Assembly: GCA_012515455.1 (NCBI GenBank)
Contig: JAAYYJ010000293.1
Coordinates: 1 to 36,872 of the forward strand
From: Oligosphaeraceae bacterium
GTDB lineage: Bacteria > Verrucomicrobiota > Lentisphaeria > Oligosphaerales > Oligosphaeraceae
DNA length: 36,872 bases
Reading direction: 5' to 3'
Part shown: positions 17,534 through 25,324 of the stretch, piece by piece
How the letters are laid out: each line of letters opens with the position of its first letter
How positions within the stretch are numbered: the first letter of the stretch is position 1
Position numbers and translations under genes: made by a program
Notes under the pieces: model-generated
Database searches by the model: none
Seen by the model: only the letters and a program-made list of their open reading frames with translations
What the model was told of the DNA's origin: nothing

Positions 17534-17725
17534 AATATTGCAGCATTACCTGGCTGAGAGGAAAAGGGTCCCTGCACCGGAAGCGGCAGGATTCCTTCTG
17601 CACCGGTCTGATTGACTGAGGCGCTGGCTTATTGTCCCTTGCGAATATATATTACCGCAAAAGGCCCTGCTCCAGATGCCTGACTGAGGCGGCAGCTGTC
17701 GGCCAAACAACAAAGGATACACGAG

Positions 17726-18496
17726 ATGGAAATTAACAACCTGGAAAAATTCACCGCCAAGATTGCGGCTGGTCGCCTGTGCCTGGGCAGCGTCATCACC
17801 CTGTCTGATCCGGTGGTCAGCGAGCTGGCCGGCGACTGCGGCCTGGATTTCACCTGGATCGACGCGGAACACGCGCCGTTCTCCCTGGAGAACATCCAGG
17901 GGCATATCATGGCCCTGCGCGGAACCGACTGCGCTCCGCTGGTGCGCGTCGCCTGGAACGACTTCGCGATCATCAAACCGGTGCTCGATCTGGCTCCCGC
18001 CGGAATCATCATCCCCATGGTCTGCACGGCTGCGGAAGCCGCAGAAGCGGTCGCGGCCTGTAAATACCCGCCCCGGGGCCGGCGCGGCTGCGGCGTCCGC
18101 CGCGCCAACCGTTACGGGCAGATGCCCTTCGCCGAATACCTGCGCCATGCGGATGCCGAACCGATGGTCATCATCCAGATCGAGCATATCGACGCGGTCA
18201 GGAACCTGGATGCGATTTTGCAGGTCCCGGGCATTGACAGCATCTGCATCGGCCCCTGCGACCTCTCCGGTTCCATGGGTAAGCTTAACCAGTGTGACGA
18301 CCCGGAGGTGGTGACGGTGATAGAGGAAATCTGCCGCAAGACGCTGCAGGCCGGTCTCATCCTCGGTACCGCTTCAGCGCCCTATTCCACTTGGAAGAAA
18401 CGCGGTCTGCACTGGATGGCCATCACCAGCGACTGCGGCAGCATGAGCGCCACTTACCGGCGCATCCTGGCCGAAGCCTCCGCAGAGCAGTCATAA
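17726..18496 (+). CDS. HpcH/HpaI family aldolase
   Basis: This 256-residue class II pyruvate aldolase would reversibly cleave 2-keto-3-deoxy sugar acids or 4-hydroxy-2-oxo acids into pyruvate and an aldehyde. Visible family residues are H49 in WIDAEH (general base), R74 in VRVAWND, E153 in IQIEH and D179 in GPCDLSGSMG (metal ligands). YPPRGRRGCGVRRANRYG (114-131) is the family's phosphate/substrate loop. All are offset by four from the HpaI numbering (H45, R70, E149, D175). AAAGGA precedes the ATG. A GH105 gene nearby makes a role in uronate or rhamnose breakdown plausible (a RhmA-type 2-keto-3-deoxy-L-rhamnonate aldolase), but the substrate is inferred. Confidence 0.93.
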   Translation: MEINNLEKFTAKIAAGRLCLGSVITLSDPVVSELAGDCGLDFTWIDAEHAPFSLENIQGHIMALRGTDCAPLVRVAWNDFAIIKPVLDLAPAGIIIPMVCTAAEAAEAVAACKYPPRGRRGCGVRRANRYGQMPFAEYLRHADAEPMVIIQIEHIDAVRNLDAILQVPGIDSICIGPCDLSGSMGKLNQCDDPEVVTVIEEICRKTLQAGLILGTASAPYSTWKKRGLHWMAITSDCGSMSATYRRILAEASAEQS

Positions 18497-18541
18497 AAAG
18501 CCGCCGTCCCAGTACGGTACCAACCCCCACAGGAGTCTGGA

Positions 18542-19342
18542 ATGAAAATGCCGCCATTGTTGCTCGCCGCCGCCTTCGCCATCTTCGCCAGCAGCAGGCT
18601 ATGCGCCCAGGAGGTGAATTTCACCCCGGTGCGCATTGAGCCGCGTTTCCCCGGCCATTGCCAGGGCCTCTGCTGCGATGACGAATTCCTCTACATTTCC
18701 TTTACCAGCGCCATCATCAAGGTCGATTACCAGGGCCGGCTGATTGCTGAAACCGCCATCCCCAGCCACGCCGGGGATCTCTGCCTGGTTGAGGACAAAA
18801 TCTACGTCGCCCAGGCGCTGCGGGGCACAACCCGCAACGGTGGTTACGCCGTGGTGCTGGACAAGGACCTGCAGATTCTCCAGAGCATCCCCCTGCCCCG
18901 CACCCCCAAACCGGGCTGCATCGCATACCTGGACGGCTTTTTCTATCTCGACAACGACGCGTTCGGACGAGAGCCGCACCCGATCAACCACGTCCATAAA
19001 TATGACCGCGATTTCAACTTCCTGCAGCAGTACGAGGTAGCCATCGGGGACACCAAATACGGTGCCCAGACCATGACTGCCCAGCAGGGCTCGCTCTGGA
19101 TGGGATACTACAGCCAGACGCGCTTGGTGCAGGCTGACCCGGACCTGCAGGTCCGGACCAAGTTACCCAGCCCGAACTGCAGTGAGGGACTCTGTGCCGC
19201 ACCACCCCGGCTGTCCGGCAAAAATCCGCGCTTCCTGGTCGCCAACAACCTCAACCGCAAGGACGAGCAGGAGCGCAGGCTCTTCGGCACGCTGATCAGC
19301 CTGCAGGAATTCCGGGACGGCACCTTCGTCATCCTGCCCTGA
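18542..19342 (+). CDS. Secreted beta-propeller-like protein
   Basis: The 266-residue product has a signal peptide (about 1-22, ending LCAQ). It has blades reminiscent of NHL/SMP-30/YncE-type propellers: GLCCDDEFLYISFTSAIIKVDYQGRL, GDLCLVEDKIYVAQ, GCIAYLDGFFYLDND and MTAQQGSLWMGYYS, each a short strand-turn-strand unit. No catalytic motif is recognised, and the number of blades (about four to five) is low for a closed propeller. AGGAG lies before the ATG. The gene follows the aldolase by 45 bp and is likely in the same transcript. It may bind a sugar or polymer outside the cytosol (inference). Confidence 0.75.
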   Translation: MKMPPLLLAAAFAIFASSRLCAQEVNFTPVRIEPRFPGHCQGLCCDDEFLYISFTSAIIKVDYQGRLIAETAIPSHAGDLCLVEDKIYVAQALRGTTRNGGYAVVLDKDLQILQSIPLPRTPKPGCIAYLDGFFYLDNDAFGREPHPINHVHKYDRDFNFLQQYEVAIGDTKYGAQTMTAQQGSLWMGYYSQTRLVQADPDLQVRTKLPSPNCSEGLCAAPPRLSGKNPRFLVANNLNRKDEQERRLFGTLISLQEFRDGTFVILP

Positions 19343-19371
19343 GCCGCCCGCGGCAGGGAAGGCCTCAGTAC

Positions 19372-20454
19372 TCAGCCCCGGAGAATGTCGGCCAGGGCGG
19401 GAAGCATCTGCTTACGCTCCAGCTCCGCCGCCTGTCCGAAGGCGTGGAGAACCGGCCCGAACGCATGGTTATCATTCAGCTTCCAGGGATGCAGGGCGTA
19501 ATCTGCCACGGTCCCGTTGTAGCCGGGCGCCAGACAGCCAATGCAGCAGTTGAAGACCGATCCGTCCAAGCTCACATAACGGAGCAACGCCCGCAACCCG
19601 CGCAGGTAGTGGGGCAGGAAAAGCCCCCTGTCCAGGCTGCCGTTGGCCAAACCCCGCCCCAAGGCATACAGGATCAGCCCCGTGCCCGAGGTCTCGGGGT
19701 AGGAGCCGAAGTCTTCCAGTGCCTGATGCCACATCCCCTGGTCATCCTGATAGGGCAGCACTTTCGCCAGCACCTCCTGGGTAAGAGCGCGCAGCGGCTG
19801 GCAGTCAGGATGCTCTGGCGGGACATCATCAGCCAGCTCAGCCAGCGCGAACACAGCCCAGCCCTGGCCCCGGCCCCAGTGCCCGGGGGTCAGGCAGCCG
19901 CTGTTGTTGGCATTGAAGGCCTGGTGATAAATGCCCAGCTTCGCGTCAAACAGGCGCCGGTGATGCCCCAGCATCTGGCGACAGGCCTCGTCAACGAACT
20001 CAGCCTGGCCGGAAGTCTTCCCGACCCAGAGCAGGAAGGGACAGACTCCGAACACGGTATCAATCCAGACATAGTTGTTGTAAGGCACTAAATGTTTCTG
20101 AAACAGCCCGTCTTCTGAGCGGGGATGCTCGTGGCAGAGCATCCCCGCGGCCGCGCACAGCGTCCCGGCCGCTTCGGGAAGCTCGCCCTGCTGCCACAAC
20201 CAGGCCGCGGCGTTGCCGCCAAAGCGATAGACATTGTAGCCGAAAGTCCCGCCGCAGGTCTTGATCTCACCCAAAATCCAGGGCTGCAGCATTTCGCGCA
20301 CCTGTGCCAGCACTGCTGTATCGCCGCAGAGCCGGCTGTGCCGGGCCATACCGTGCAAGGTCAGCACACTGGTGTAGTTAGGGGAAAAATTATGGCTGCA
20401 CCAGCATTTCCAGACCTGTGAGACCACCTCGGCATAAGTCATTGCTGAAGACAT
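19372..20454 (-). CDS. GH105 unsaturated glycuronyl hydrolase
   Basis: This is an alpha/alpha6-barrel hydrolase of the GH88/GH105 group, which removes the 4,5-unsaturated uronic acid left by polysaccharide lyases. The family signatures are WIDTVFGVCPFL at 130-141 (catalytic Asp 132), WGRGQGW at 193-199, and HQALEDFGSYPETSGTG at about 243-259. The protein has 360 residues, normal for GH105, with no signal peptide, so it would act in the cytosol on imported oligosaccharides. AGGAGCAG gives a clear ribosome site. It is convergent with the aldolase/propeller pair. YteR/YesR-type action on rhamnogalacturonan is the best guess. Confidence 0.92.
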   Translation of the reverse strand: MSSAMTYAEVVSQVWKCWCSHNFSPNYTSVLTLHGMARHSRLCGDTAVLAQVREMLQPWILGEIKTCGGTFGYNVYRFGGNAAAWLWQQGELPEAAGTLCAAAGMLCHEHPRSEDGLFQKHLVPYNNYVWIDTVFGVCPFLLWVGKTSGQAEFVDEACRQMLGHHRRLFDAKLGIYHQAFNANNSGCLTPGHWGRGQGWAVFALAELADDVPPEHPDCQPLRALTQEVLAKVLPYQDDQGMWHQALEDFGSYPETSGTGLILYALGRGLANGSLDRGLFLPHYLRGLRALLRYVSLDGSVFNCCIGCLAPGYNGTVADYALHPWKLNDNHAFGPVLHAFGQAAELERKQMLPALADILRG

Positions 20455-20662
20455 CTTCTGCTCCTGTGTGAATTAATTTTTCGTCTGCAGTACCCTCTGC
20501 AGGCCTTTAGTTTACTCTCAAAAAACCTGCTTGCAAGCCGGCACCCCAAAAATCCTTGTCGCTGCGAATGCAATAATCAATACTGCAATTCGTTATATTA
20601 TCAGTGTGCGGCAAACTGCCGAACCAATTTTCTCGCCAGAATAAATTAAAAGGAACACCACG

Positions 20663-21211
20663 ATGATGAAAAAGCTCCTGACTCTGCTGACCATCAGCGC
20701 CCTGGGTACGGTAATGGCCCAGGAAGCCGCTCCCGCCGCTCCCGCCGCCAAACCGGCCGAAGCCGCCAAACCGGCCGAAACCGCTAAGCCGGCCGTCGCC
20801 CGCCCGCAACGCAACCGTGGCGGCGAGCGCAATATGAACCGTGGCGGCGGTGGGGACAACAAGGAATTTTTTGTGAACCGGATGCGTGACGTATCGGCCA
20901 AACTGGTCAAGAAATACGACGCTGATGCTGACGGCACCCTTAATGACGCTGAGAAGGCCGCCCTGCAAAAAGACCTGAAGACGGTGGAGGAATTCACGGA
21001 GATCGCCAACATCTTCCAGATCCGCCAGCTGCAGGCTGCCGACAGTGACGGCGATTTCAGCCTCAGTGCTGAAGAGGTTGAAAAAATTGACATGCAGAAG
21101 ATCCGCCAAAGCATCATGCCTCGGAACCGCCCTCAGCCCCCCAGCCGGCGTGAACGCCCGAACCGCCCCCAGCCAGCTCCGGCGGCGCCTGATGCCCCCG
21201 CGGCACAGTAA
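20663..21211 (+). CDS. Secreted EF-hand calcium-binding protein
   Basis: The 182-residue protein has a signal peptide (1-20, ending VMAQ), an Ala/Pro/Lys-rich linker with PAEAAKP repeats (21-48) and an Arg/Gly-rich stretch. It has two canonical EF-hand loops, D86-E97 (DADADGTLNDAE) and D127-E138 (DSDGDFSLSAEE), separated by a normal helix pair. The tail is Pro/Arg-rich. Calcium binding in the periplasm or outside is likely; the role is unknown. AAAAGGAAC precedes two successive ATG codons, either of which could start it. It is monocistronic, with a perfect intrinsic terminator just downstream. Such low-complexity EF-hand proteins are frequent in PVC bacteria. Confidence 0.88.
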   Translation: MMKKLLTLLTISALGTVMAQEAAPAAPAAKPAEAAKPAETAKPAVARPQRNRGGERNMNRGGGGDNKEFFVNRMRDVSAKLVKKYDADADGTLNDAEKAALQKDLKTVEEFTEIANIFQIRQLQAADSDGDFSLSAEEVEKIDMQKIRQSIMPRNRPQPPSRRERPNRPQPAPAAPDAPAAQ

Positions 21212-21234
21212 TTACCCCCCAGTATAACCTCAAG

Positions 21235-21280
21235 GGGCGGGCAGACTCAGCGACAGCAGTCTGCCCGCCCTGTTTTTTTC
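21235..21280 (+). terminator. Rho-independent terminator of the EF-hand gene
   Basis: A perfect 13-bp stem GGGCGGGCAGACT (21235-21247) / AGTCTGCCCGCCC (21258-21270), with a 10-nt loop, is followed by TGTTTTTTTC. It sits 24 bp after the EF-hand gene stop and also separates it from the convergent coaC. Confidence 0.95.
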
Positions 21281-21326
21281 TCTTCCTCGGCCAGCCCCCC
21301 CCATCCATCGCCCCGGCCGTCCTGGC

Positions 21327-21887
21327 TCAGTGCGGCCCGAGGCTGTTCCAGCAGGCCTTGGCGGCAGCGAGAATTTCCTCGGTCGCGATCATCCGGCCCT
21401 TGCCTTCCGGTCCGCAGGCGACTTTGCCGCTGACCGGTCCCAGGAACTGCACCCCGCGTTCCTGCAGAATCCGGCAATTGCTCTGAGTGGCAGGGTGATT
21501 CCACATGCGCGGATTCATGGCCGGTGCCACCAGCACAGGACCGCTATGCGAGAGATAAAAAGTGGAGAGGACATCATCAGCGATACCCTGCGCCATCTTG
21601 GCCAGGATATTGGCCGTGGCCGGCGCAATCAGCAGCAGCGCCGACCGGTCAGCCAGGTCAATATGACCAGGCTTCCAGTCCGGCAGAGTCCATAAGTCGG
21701 TCAGCACCGGACGCTGCGAGAGGGTAAAGAAAGTCTGGGCACAGACCAGCTTCCGGGCATTTTCGGTCATAATCACCTGCACCGGGATGCCGGCCTGGCT
21801 TAGTTTGCTGGTCAAGTCCGCAGCCTTGTAGGCGGCAATCGACCCGGTAACTCCCAGCACCAGTACCTGCGTCGGCTCTGTGTTCAT
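21327..21887 (-). CDS. coaC: Phosphopantothenoylcysteine decarboxylase (stand-alone CoaC)
   Basis: This FMN-dependent enzyme decarboxylates 4'-phosphopantothenoylcysteine to 4'-phosphopantetheine in coenzyme A synthesis. The start at 21887 is preferred, since its ATG overlaps the gmk stop as ATGA with AAGGAG upstream. The 186-residue protein has GVTGSIAAYKAADL (12-25), catalytic H75 in GHIDLAD, the PAMNPRMW substrate clamp (122-129) and C158 in VACGPEGKGRM. In most bacteria CoaC is fused to the CoaB synthetase (about 400 residues). Here the frame ends after the CoaC domain and a convergent terminator follows, so CoaB must be elsewhere. Same transcript as gmk. Confidence 0.94.
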   Translation of the reverse strand: MNTEPTQVLVLGVTGSIAAYKAADLTSKLSQAGIPVQVIMTENARKLVCAQTFFTLSQRPVLTDLWTLPDWKPGHIDLADRSALLLIAPATANILAKMAQGIADDVLSTFYLSHSGPVLVAPAMNPRMWNHPATQSNCRILQERGVQFLGPVSGKVACGPEGKGRMIATEEILAAAKACWNSLGPH

Positions 21888-22507
21888 AGCCAAGGCTCCT
21901 TGTTCTGCATGGTAGTGCGGCATTTGGCCGCAGTGATTATGGCCGCCAGGGCGGCAGCAGCCGCATCGGCATTGTCATTAATCAGCAAATAATCGTATTC
22001 CCGCCAGTGCTGCAGCTCCTGCAATCCTGCTTCCAGCCGCCGCTGGATCGCCGCCGCGTCCTCAGTCCTGCGCCCGCGCAGACGCTCTGCCAGGGCGTTC
22101 AGCGAGGGCGGGGCCATGAATACAGTCAGGAAGTGTTGCACTAAGGCGCTGCCGGCGATATTGCCGAGGATCTGCCGGGCGCCTTGGACGTCGATATCCA
22201 GGATGACATTGGTTCCCGCTGCGAGCCGGGGAAAAACCTCACTCTTCAGGGTGCCGTAAAACTGCCCGTGCACCTCAGCCCACTCCAGGAATTCACCTTG
22301 ATCCCGCCGGACTGCAAATTCTTCCTGGCTGACGAAGTTGTAATGCACGCCCTGCTGCTCCCCGGGACGTGGCGCCCGGGTGGTACAGGACACGGAAAAA
22401 CCGGTACTGCTCAGCTGATTAAACAGATTCCTGCACACAGTCGATTTGCCCACGCCGCTGGGACCGGACAGAATGACCGCCATGGCGGCAGGGACGGTAT
22501 TGCTCAT
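21884..22507 (-). CDS. gmk: Guanylate kinase
   Basis: Gmk phosphorylates GMP to GDP with ATP. The 207-residue protein has the P-loop SGPSGVGKST (14-23), the GMP-binding TTRAPRPGEQQGVHYNF, VILDIDVQGARQI and the lid segment RLRGRRTED, all in normal order and spacing. GAGG lies upstream of the ATG. It begins 70 bp after the O-antigen-ligase-like gene and overlaps coaC by 4 bp. Gmk-CoaBC neighbours are common in bacteria. Confidence 0.97.
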   Translation of the reverse strand: MSNTVPAAMAVILSGPSGVGKSTVCRNLFNQLSSTGFSVSCTTRAPRPGEQQGVHYNFVSQEEFAVRRDQGEFLEWAEVHGQFYGTLKSEVFPRLAAGTNVILDIDVQGARQILGNIAGSALVQHFLTVFMAPPSLNALAERLRGRRTEDAAAIQRRLEAGLQELQHWREYDYLLINDNADAAAAALAAIITAAKCRTTMQNKEPWL

Positions 22508-22577
22508 AGTGTGACCTCAGTATAATCCGAAAAACCGCACGCGACAACCGGGACAAACAGTACTCTTGTTCGCAACC

Positions 22578-24602
22578 CTACGGCAGGACAAAACGCAGCG
22601 CCGACCCATCCGGCGCAGTCAAATTCAGCGACGAGAGCAGGTCCGGCAAAGCTTCGGGGACCCTGCTCGGGGGCACCGCAGAATCCTGCAGCAGCACTCG
22701 CAGCCCGCCCGAGTCCTGCTCCAACGAGACCTGCCCGTCCAGCAGCACTTGACGGCAGCGCAGCTGCTGCCAGAGCGGCAGGGCAGCGAACTGCGGCGCG
22801 GCGGCCAGACGGCTGTAGGCCAGCAGCGGAAACAGACGCGGATTGTAAGGATACCATAGCCGGGCCTGCTCCAGGCTGGCGCCTGCCCCGGCCAGGTCCC
22901 CACGCAGCAGTTGCACCTTGGCTAAACGGCAGTGCGAAGACGAACGGTGCGGCGTGCGCTGCACCAGCAGCCGGCACGAAGCGTCAGCCGCCGCCAGATC
23001 GCCATTGGCCAGAGCAATCTCACTGCGCAGGCGGCAGGGCGTGGGTGAGTAAGGCAGGCGCTCTTCAACCGAACGCAGACGCGACAGAGCCGCGGAAAGA
23101 CTGGAGACCTTTTGAGCTGCGACCAGCTGCAGGTCATGCTCGGCGGAGACCCGCAGCAGCACCAGACCGGCGAGCAGCCCCGCCAGGATGCCGCCGCCGC
23201 GCCAGAGCACATTTGCGCAGCGCCCGGTCGCCCCCGCCAGCCGGGACCGCTCCGGGGCGGGAGCAAAAAGCCACAGCCCGACAAAGGAAGCCAGAAAGAC
23301 CGTGCCGGGGATGGTATCGTTGAACTGGAATTGCGAGTGCAGCAGCCAGGCGCACCAGCCGGAACCGGCCGCCAGCACAAAACGGCGGTCAGGATGCTGA
23401 TGCTGCCGCCAGAAGCCCAGGACCAGCGCCAGCGGAAAGGCCAGGCGCAGGCAGGCCGCCAGCAGCCCCGGCACCCCGCACTGCCCCAGCAGGGCGAAGA
23501 GCATCGAGTGCGGATCGCGGGCCTCTTCTGCCAGTGGCGGCTTCAGGCGCATGTGCCAAGGGAAAAATTCCCCCAGCCCGGCCCCGGTGACAGGATAGCG
23601 CGAGAAAATCTGCACCGACGTGCGGTAGTACTGCAAGCGAACCGAGGCCGAAAGCAGGTCCCGGTCTGTGGCCAAAGTCACTGCCAGCATCAGGGCCAGG
23701 GACAGGGCTGCCCCGCCCCCGAGCAGGCCGAGACGCCAGGACAGACGCAGAGGGCACAGCCAGATGCACACCGCCAAGCCCCCTCCGAAGCCCAGCAGCG
23801 CCCCCCGGCTGCCGCTCCACAGCAGCGCCCCCAGGAACAGCACCCCGCCGCCACCGAGAAAAACCACCCTGCTCCACCGGCGAAGCGCAAATCTCTGCGA
23901 CCAGTTATGCAAGGCCAGTAGCAGCAGCGGACAGGTCAGCAACAGGTGCGCGGCATAGATATTGGGGTCCACAAAATATCCGTAAGCGCGGGTCTGAGAC
24001 AGCTTGGCCTGGATTTGCGCAGTCAGTTCCTGACCGGTCTCGCGGGCGTTCTCCAGCATCATCTGACGATTGGCGGACAGGCCCCCAAAATGCTGTTGCC
24101 AGCCCTTCAGACAGCAGAGCAGGGTACTGAGCGCTATGGTGTTCAGCAAGGCCGGCAGCAACTTCTCGTCACTGTCCTGAGCCCAGTACACTGCCAATGC
24201 CAGACAGGCCGCACCCCAGAAATGCCGGAGCCAGTTAAAAGCGTATTCCCACTCGGTGGTATGGTTCAATCCAGCCAGCCCTGCCAGCAGCGGCACGGCT
24301 GCCAACAGGGGAATGGCCAAACGCACGGAGAGCCTGGGCAGCGGGCGCAGGCAACAGGCCAGCAGCAGGGCAACCCCAGCGGCCGCACCCGGCAGGAAGG
24401 CCGGCCAGCAGGTGAAAAGGGCCCATTCCCAGACATCCAGGGGGAGGTCCGGCTGTTCGCCGCCACCGATAAAGGTGCCAAATTTGAGGGGCAGCAGAAA
24501 AATCAGCAGGCACAGATACCAGCGCACCAGAGTCTGACTGAGCTCAGAAAAACGGTTGGCGTGACTGGCTGTATGGCTGACGGCTGAAGGGTGGTTGTTC
24601 AT
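22578..24602 (-). CDS. O-antigen ligase / Wzy-like membrane protein with periplasmic tail
   Basis: The 674-residue polytopic protein has roughly a dozen hydrophobic segments between residues 25 and 500. The Wzy_C-type signature covers LLWSGSRGALLGFGGG (about 263-278), YPVTGAGLGEFFPWH and DPHSMLFALLGQCGVPGL. These are the loop residues (Arg, His) used by O-antigen ligases and polymerases to handle undecaprenyl-linked glycans. The last 170 residues are soluble and TPR-like (LRSEIALANGDLAAADASC, LRGDLAGAGASLEQARLWYP). Ligase versus polymerase cannot be decided. It is transcribed towards gmk and coaC. A WecA-like initiating transferase gene lies 10 kb away in the same window. Confidence 0.85.
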   Translation of the reverse strand: MNNHPSAVSHTASHANRFSELSQTLVRWYLCLLIFLLPLKFGTFIGGGEQPDLPLDVWEWALFTCWPAFLPGAAAGVALLLACCLRPLPRLSVRLAIPLLAAVPLLAGLAGLNHTTEWEYAFNWLRHFWGAACLALAVYWAQDSDEKLLPALLNTIALSTLLCCLKGWQQHFGGLSANRQMMLENARETGQELTAQIQAKLSQTRAYGYFVDPNIYAAHLLLTCPLLLLALHNWSQRFALRRWSRVVFLGGGGVLFLGALLWSGSRGALLGFGGGLAVCIWLCPLRLSWRLGLLGGGAALSLALMLAVTLATDRDLLSASVRLQYYRTSVQIFSRYPVTGAGLGEFFPWHMRLKPPLAEEARDPHSMLFALLGQCGVPGLLAACLRLAFPLALVLGFWRQHQHPDRRFVLAAGSGWCAWLLHSQFQFNDTIPGTVFLASFVGLWLFAPAPERSRLAGATGRCANVLWRGGGILAGLLAGLVLLRVSAEHDLQLVAAQKVSSLSAALSRLRSVEERLPYSPTPCRLRSEIALANGDLAAADASCRLLVQRTPHRSSSHCRLAKVQLLRGDLAGAGASLEQARLWYPYNPRLFPLLAYSRLAAAPQFAALPLWQQLRCRQVLLDGQVSLEQDSGGLRVLLQDSAVPPSRVPEALPDLLSSLNLTAPDGSALRFVLP

Positions 24603-24640
24603 GCATAAAGGCTGCCGGCGGTCTGGAGCGTAATTTTCTA

Positions 24641-24668
24641 ACTATAATCTAACAAATGGCAAATGCAA
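24641..24668 (-). promoter_or_regulatory. Putative sigma70-type promoter for the O-antigen-ligase-like gene
   Basis: On the minus strand TTGCAT (24663-24668) and TATAGT (24641-24646) are separated by 16 bp, about 38 bp upstream of the ATG. The -35 match is weak and the -10 match good (5 of 6). Confidence 0.35.
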
Positions 24669-24789
24669 GACAAAAACGTCTTCCTGCGCACTGTCCGGAC
24701 AGGCCGCGTACAGCCCCAGGGAGAGCCTAAAGGCAGCCAGTAACCCAACGGCCCGGAGGCGAATAATTGCCGCATTATTAGCAAAAAAC

Positions 24790-24817
24790 TTGCAAAACCG
24801 GAAAATAATATTAAATT
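24790..24817 (+). promoter_or_regulatory. Putative promoter for yajC-secDF
   Basis: TTGCAA (24790-24795) and TAAATT (24812-24817), 16 bp apart, each match 4 of 6 consensus bases in an A+T-rich stretch, about 70 bp before the yajC GTG. The divergent 285-bp gap otherwise shows nothing clear. Confidence 0.3.
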
Positions 24818-24887
24818 GAAGGGTTTACAGTTCGAAGCAATCCGCTGTCTTCCAGCGGGGCAAGTTTATTATTCTACGGAGCAAGCA

Positions 24888-25235
24888 GTGAATTTTTTTC
24901 TGACCCAGGCTATTTTTTTAGGCCAAGCCGCCGGCGGCTCTGGCGGTAGTCCTTTTTCCGGTTTAATCATCCTGATTCCCCTGTTCGGGCTGATGTATTT
25001 CCTGCTTTACCGGCCGCAGCAGCAGAAACAGAAACAGCTGCAGGAGATGCTGAGCAAGCTTAAGGTCGGCGACCGGGTTATGACCAGCAGCGGGGCATTG
25101 GGGGTCATCAGCAAGGTTTCGGAAAAGACGGTGCATATCACCTTGGCCGACAAAGTCGAGATTGAGTTCATCCGGGCTGCGGTAGCGGAAATCATCAAGC
25201 ATGACCCCGAGCCTCCAGCCGCTAAAACGAAATAG
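24888..25235 (+). CDS. yajC: Preprotein translocase accessory subunit YajC
   Basis: YajC associates with SecDF in the inner membrane. The start is put at GTG 24888, with ACGGAG at the right distance. It gives the usual compact form of 115 residues (FFLTQAIFLGQ...), whereas the in-frame ATG at 24816 would add 24 hydrophilic residues and has no ribosome site. One transmembrane helix (about 25-42, LIILIPLFGLMYFLLYRPQQ) is followed by the conserved cytosolic domain LKVGDRVMTSSGALGVISKV and the tail AEIIKHD. It is directly upstream of secDF, the standard arrangement. Confidence 0.95.
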   Translation: MNFFLTQAIFLGQAAGGSGGSPFSGLIILIPLFGLMYFLLYRPQQQKQKQLQEMLSKLKVGDRVMTSSGALGVISKVSEKTVHITLADKVEIEFIRAAVAEIIKHDPEPPAAKTK

Positions 25236-25324
25236 CCCGACGGAGTATTTCCCCGGTTGGGATTATTGACTGCCACCCGGCTGATTTACTACTTATTCTT
25301 ATCAATTCCAAGGTTAAAGAACAG

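Noticed and set aside
24816..24887. Upstream ATG start for yajC
   Set aside because: It has no ribosome site and would add hydrophilic residues before the normal N-terminus. GTG at 24888 follows ACGGAG.
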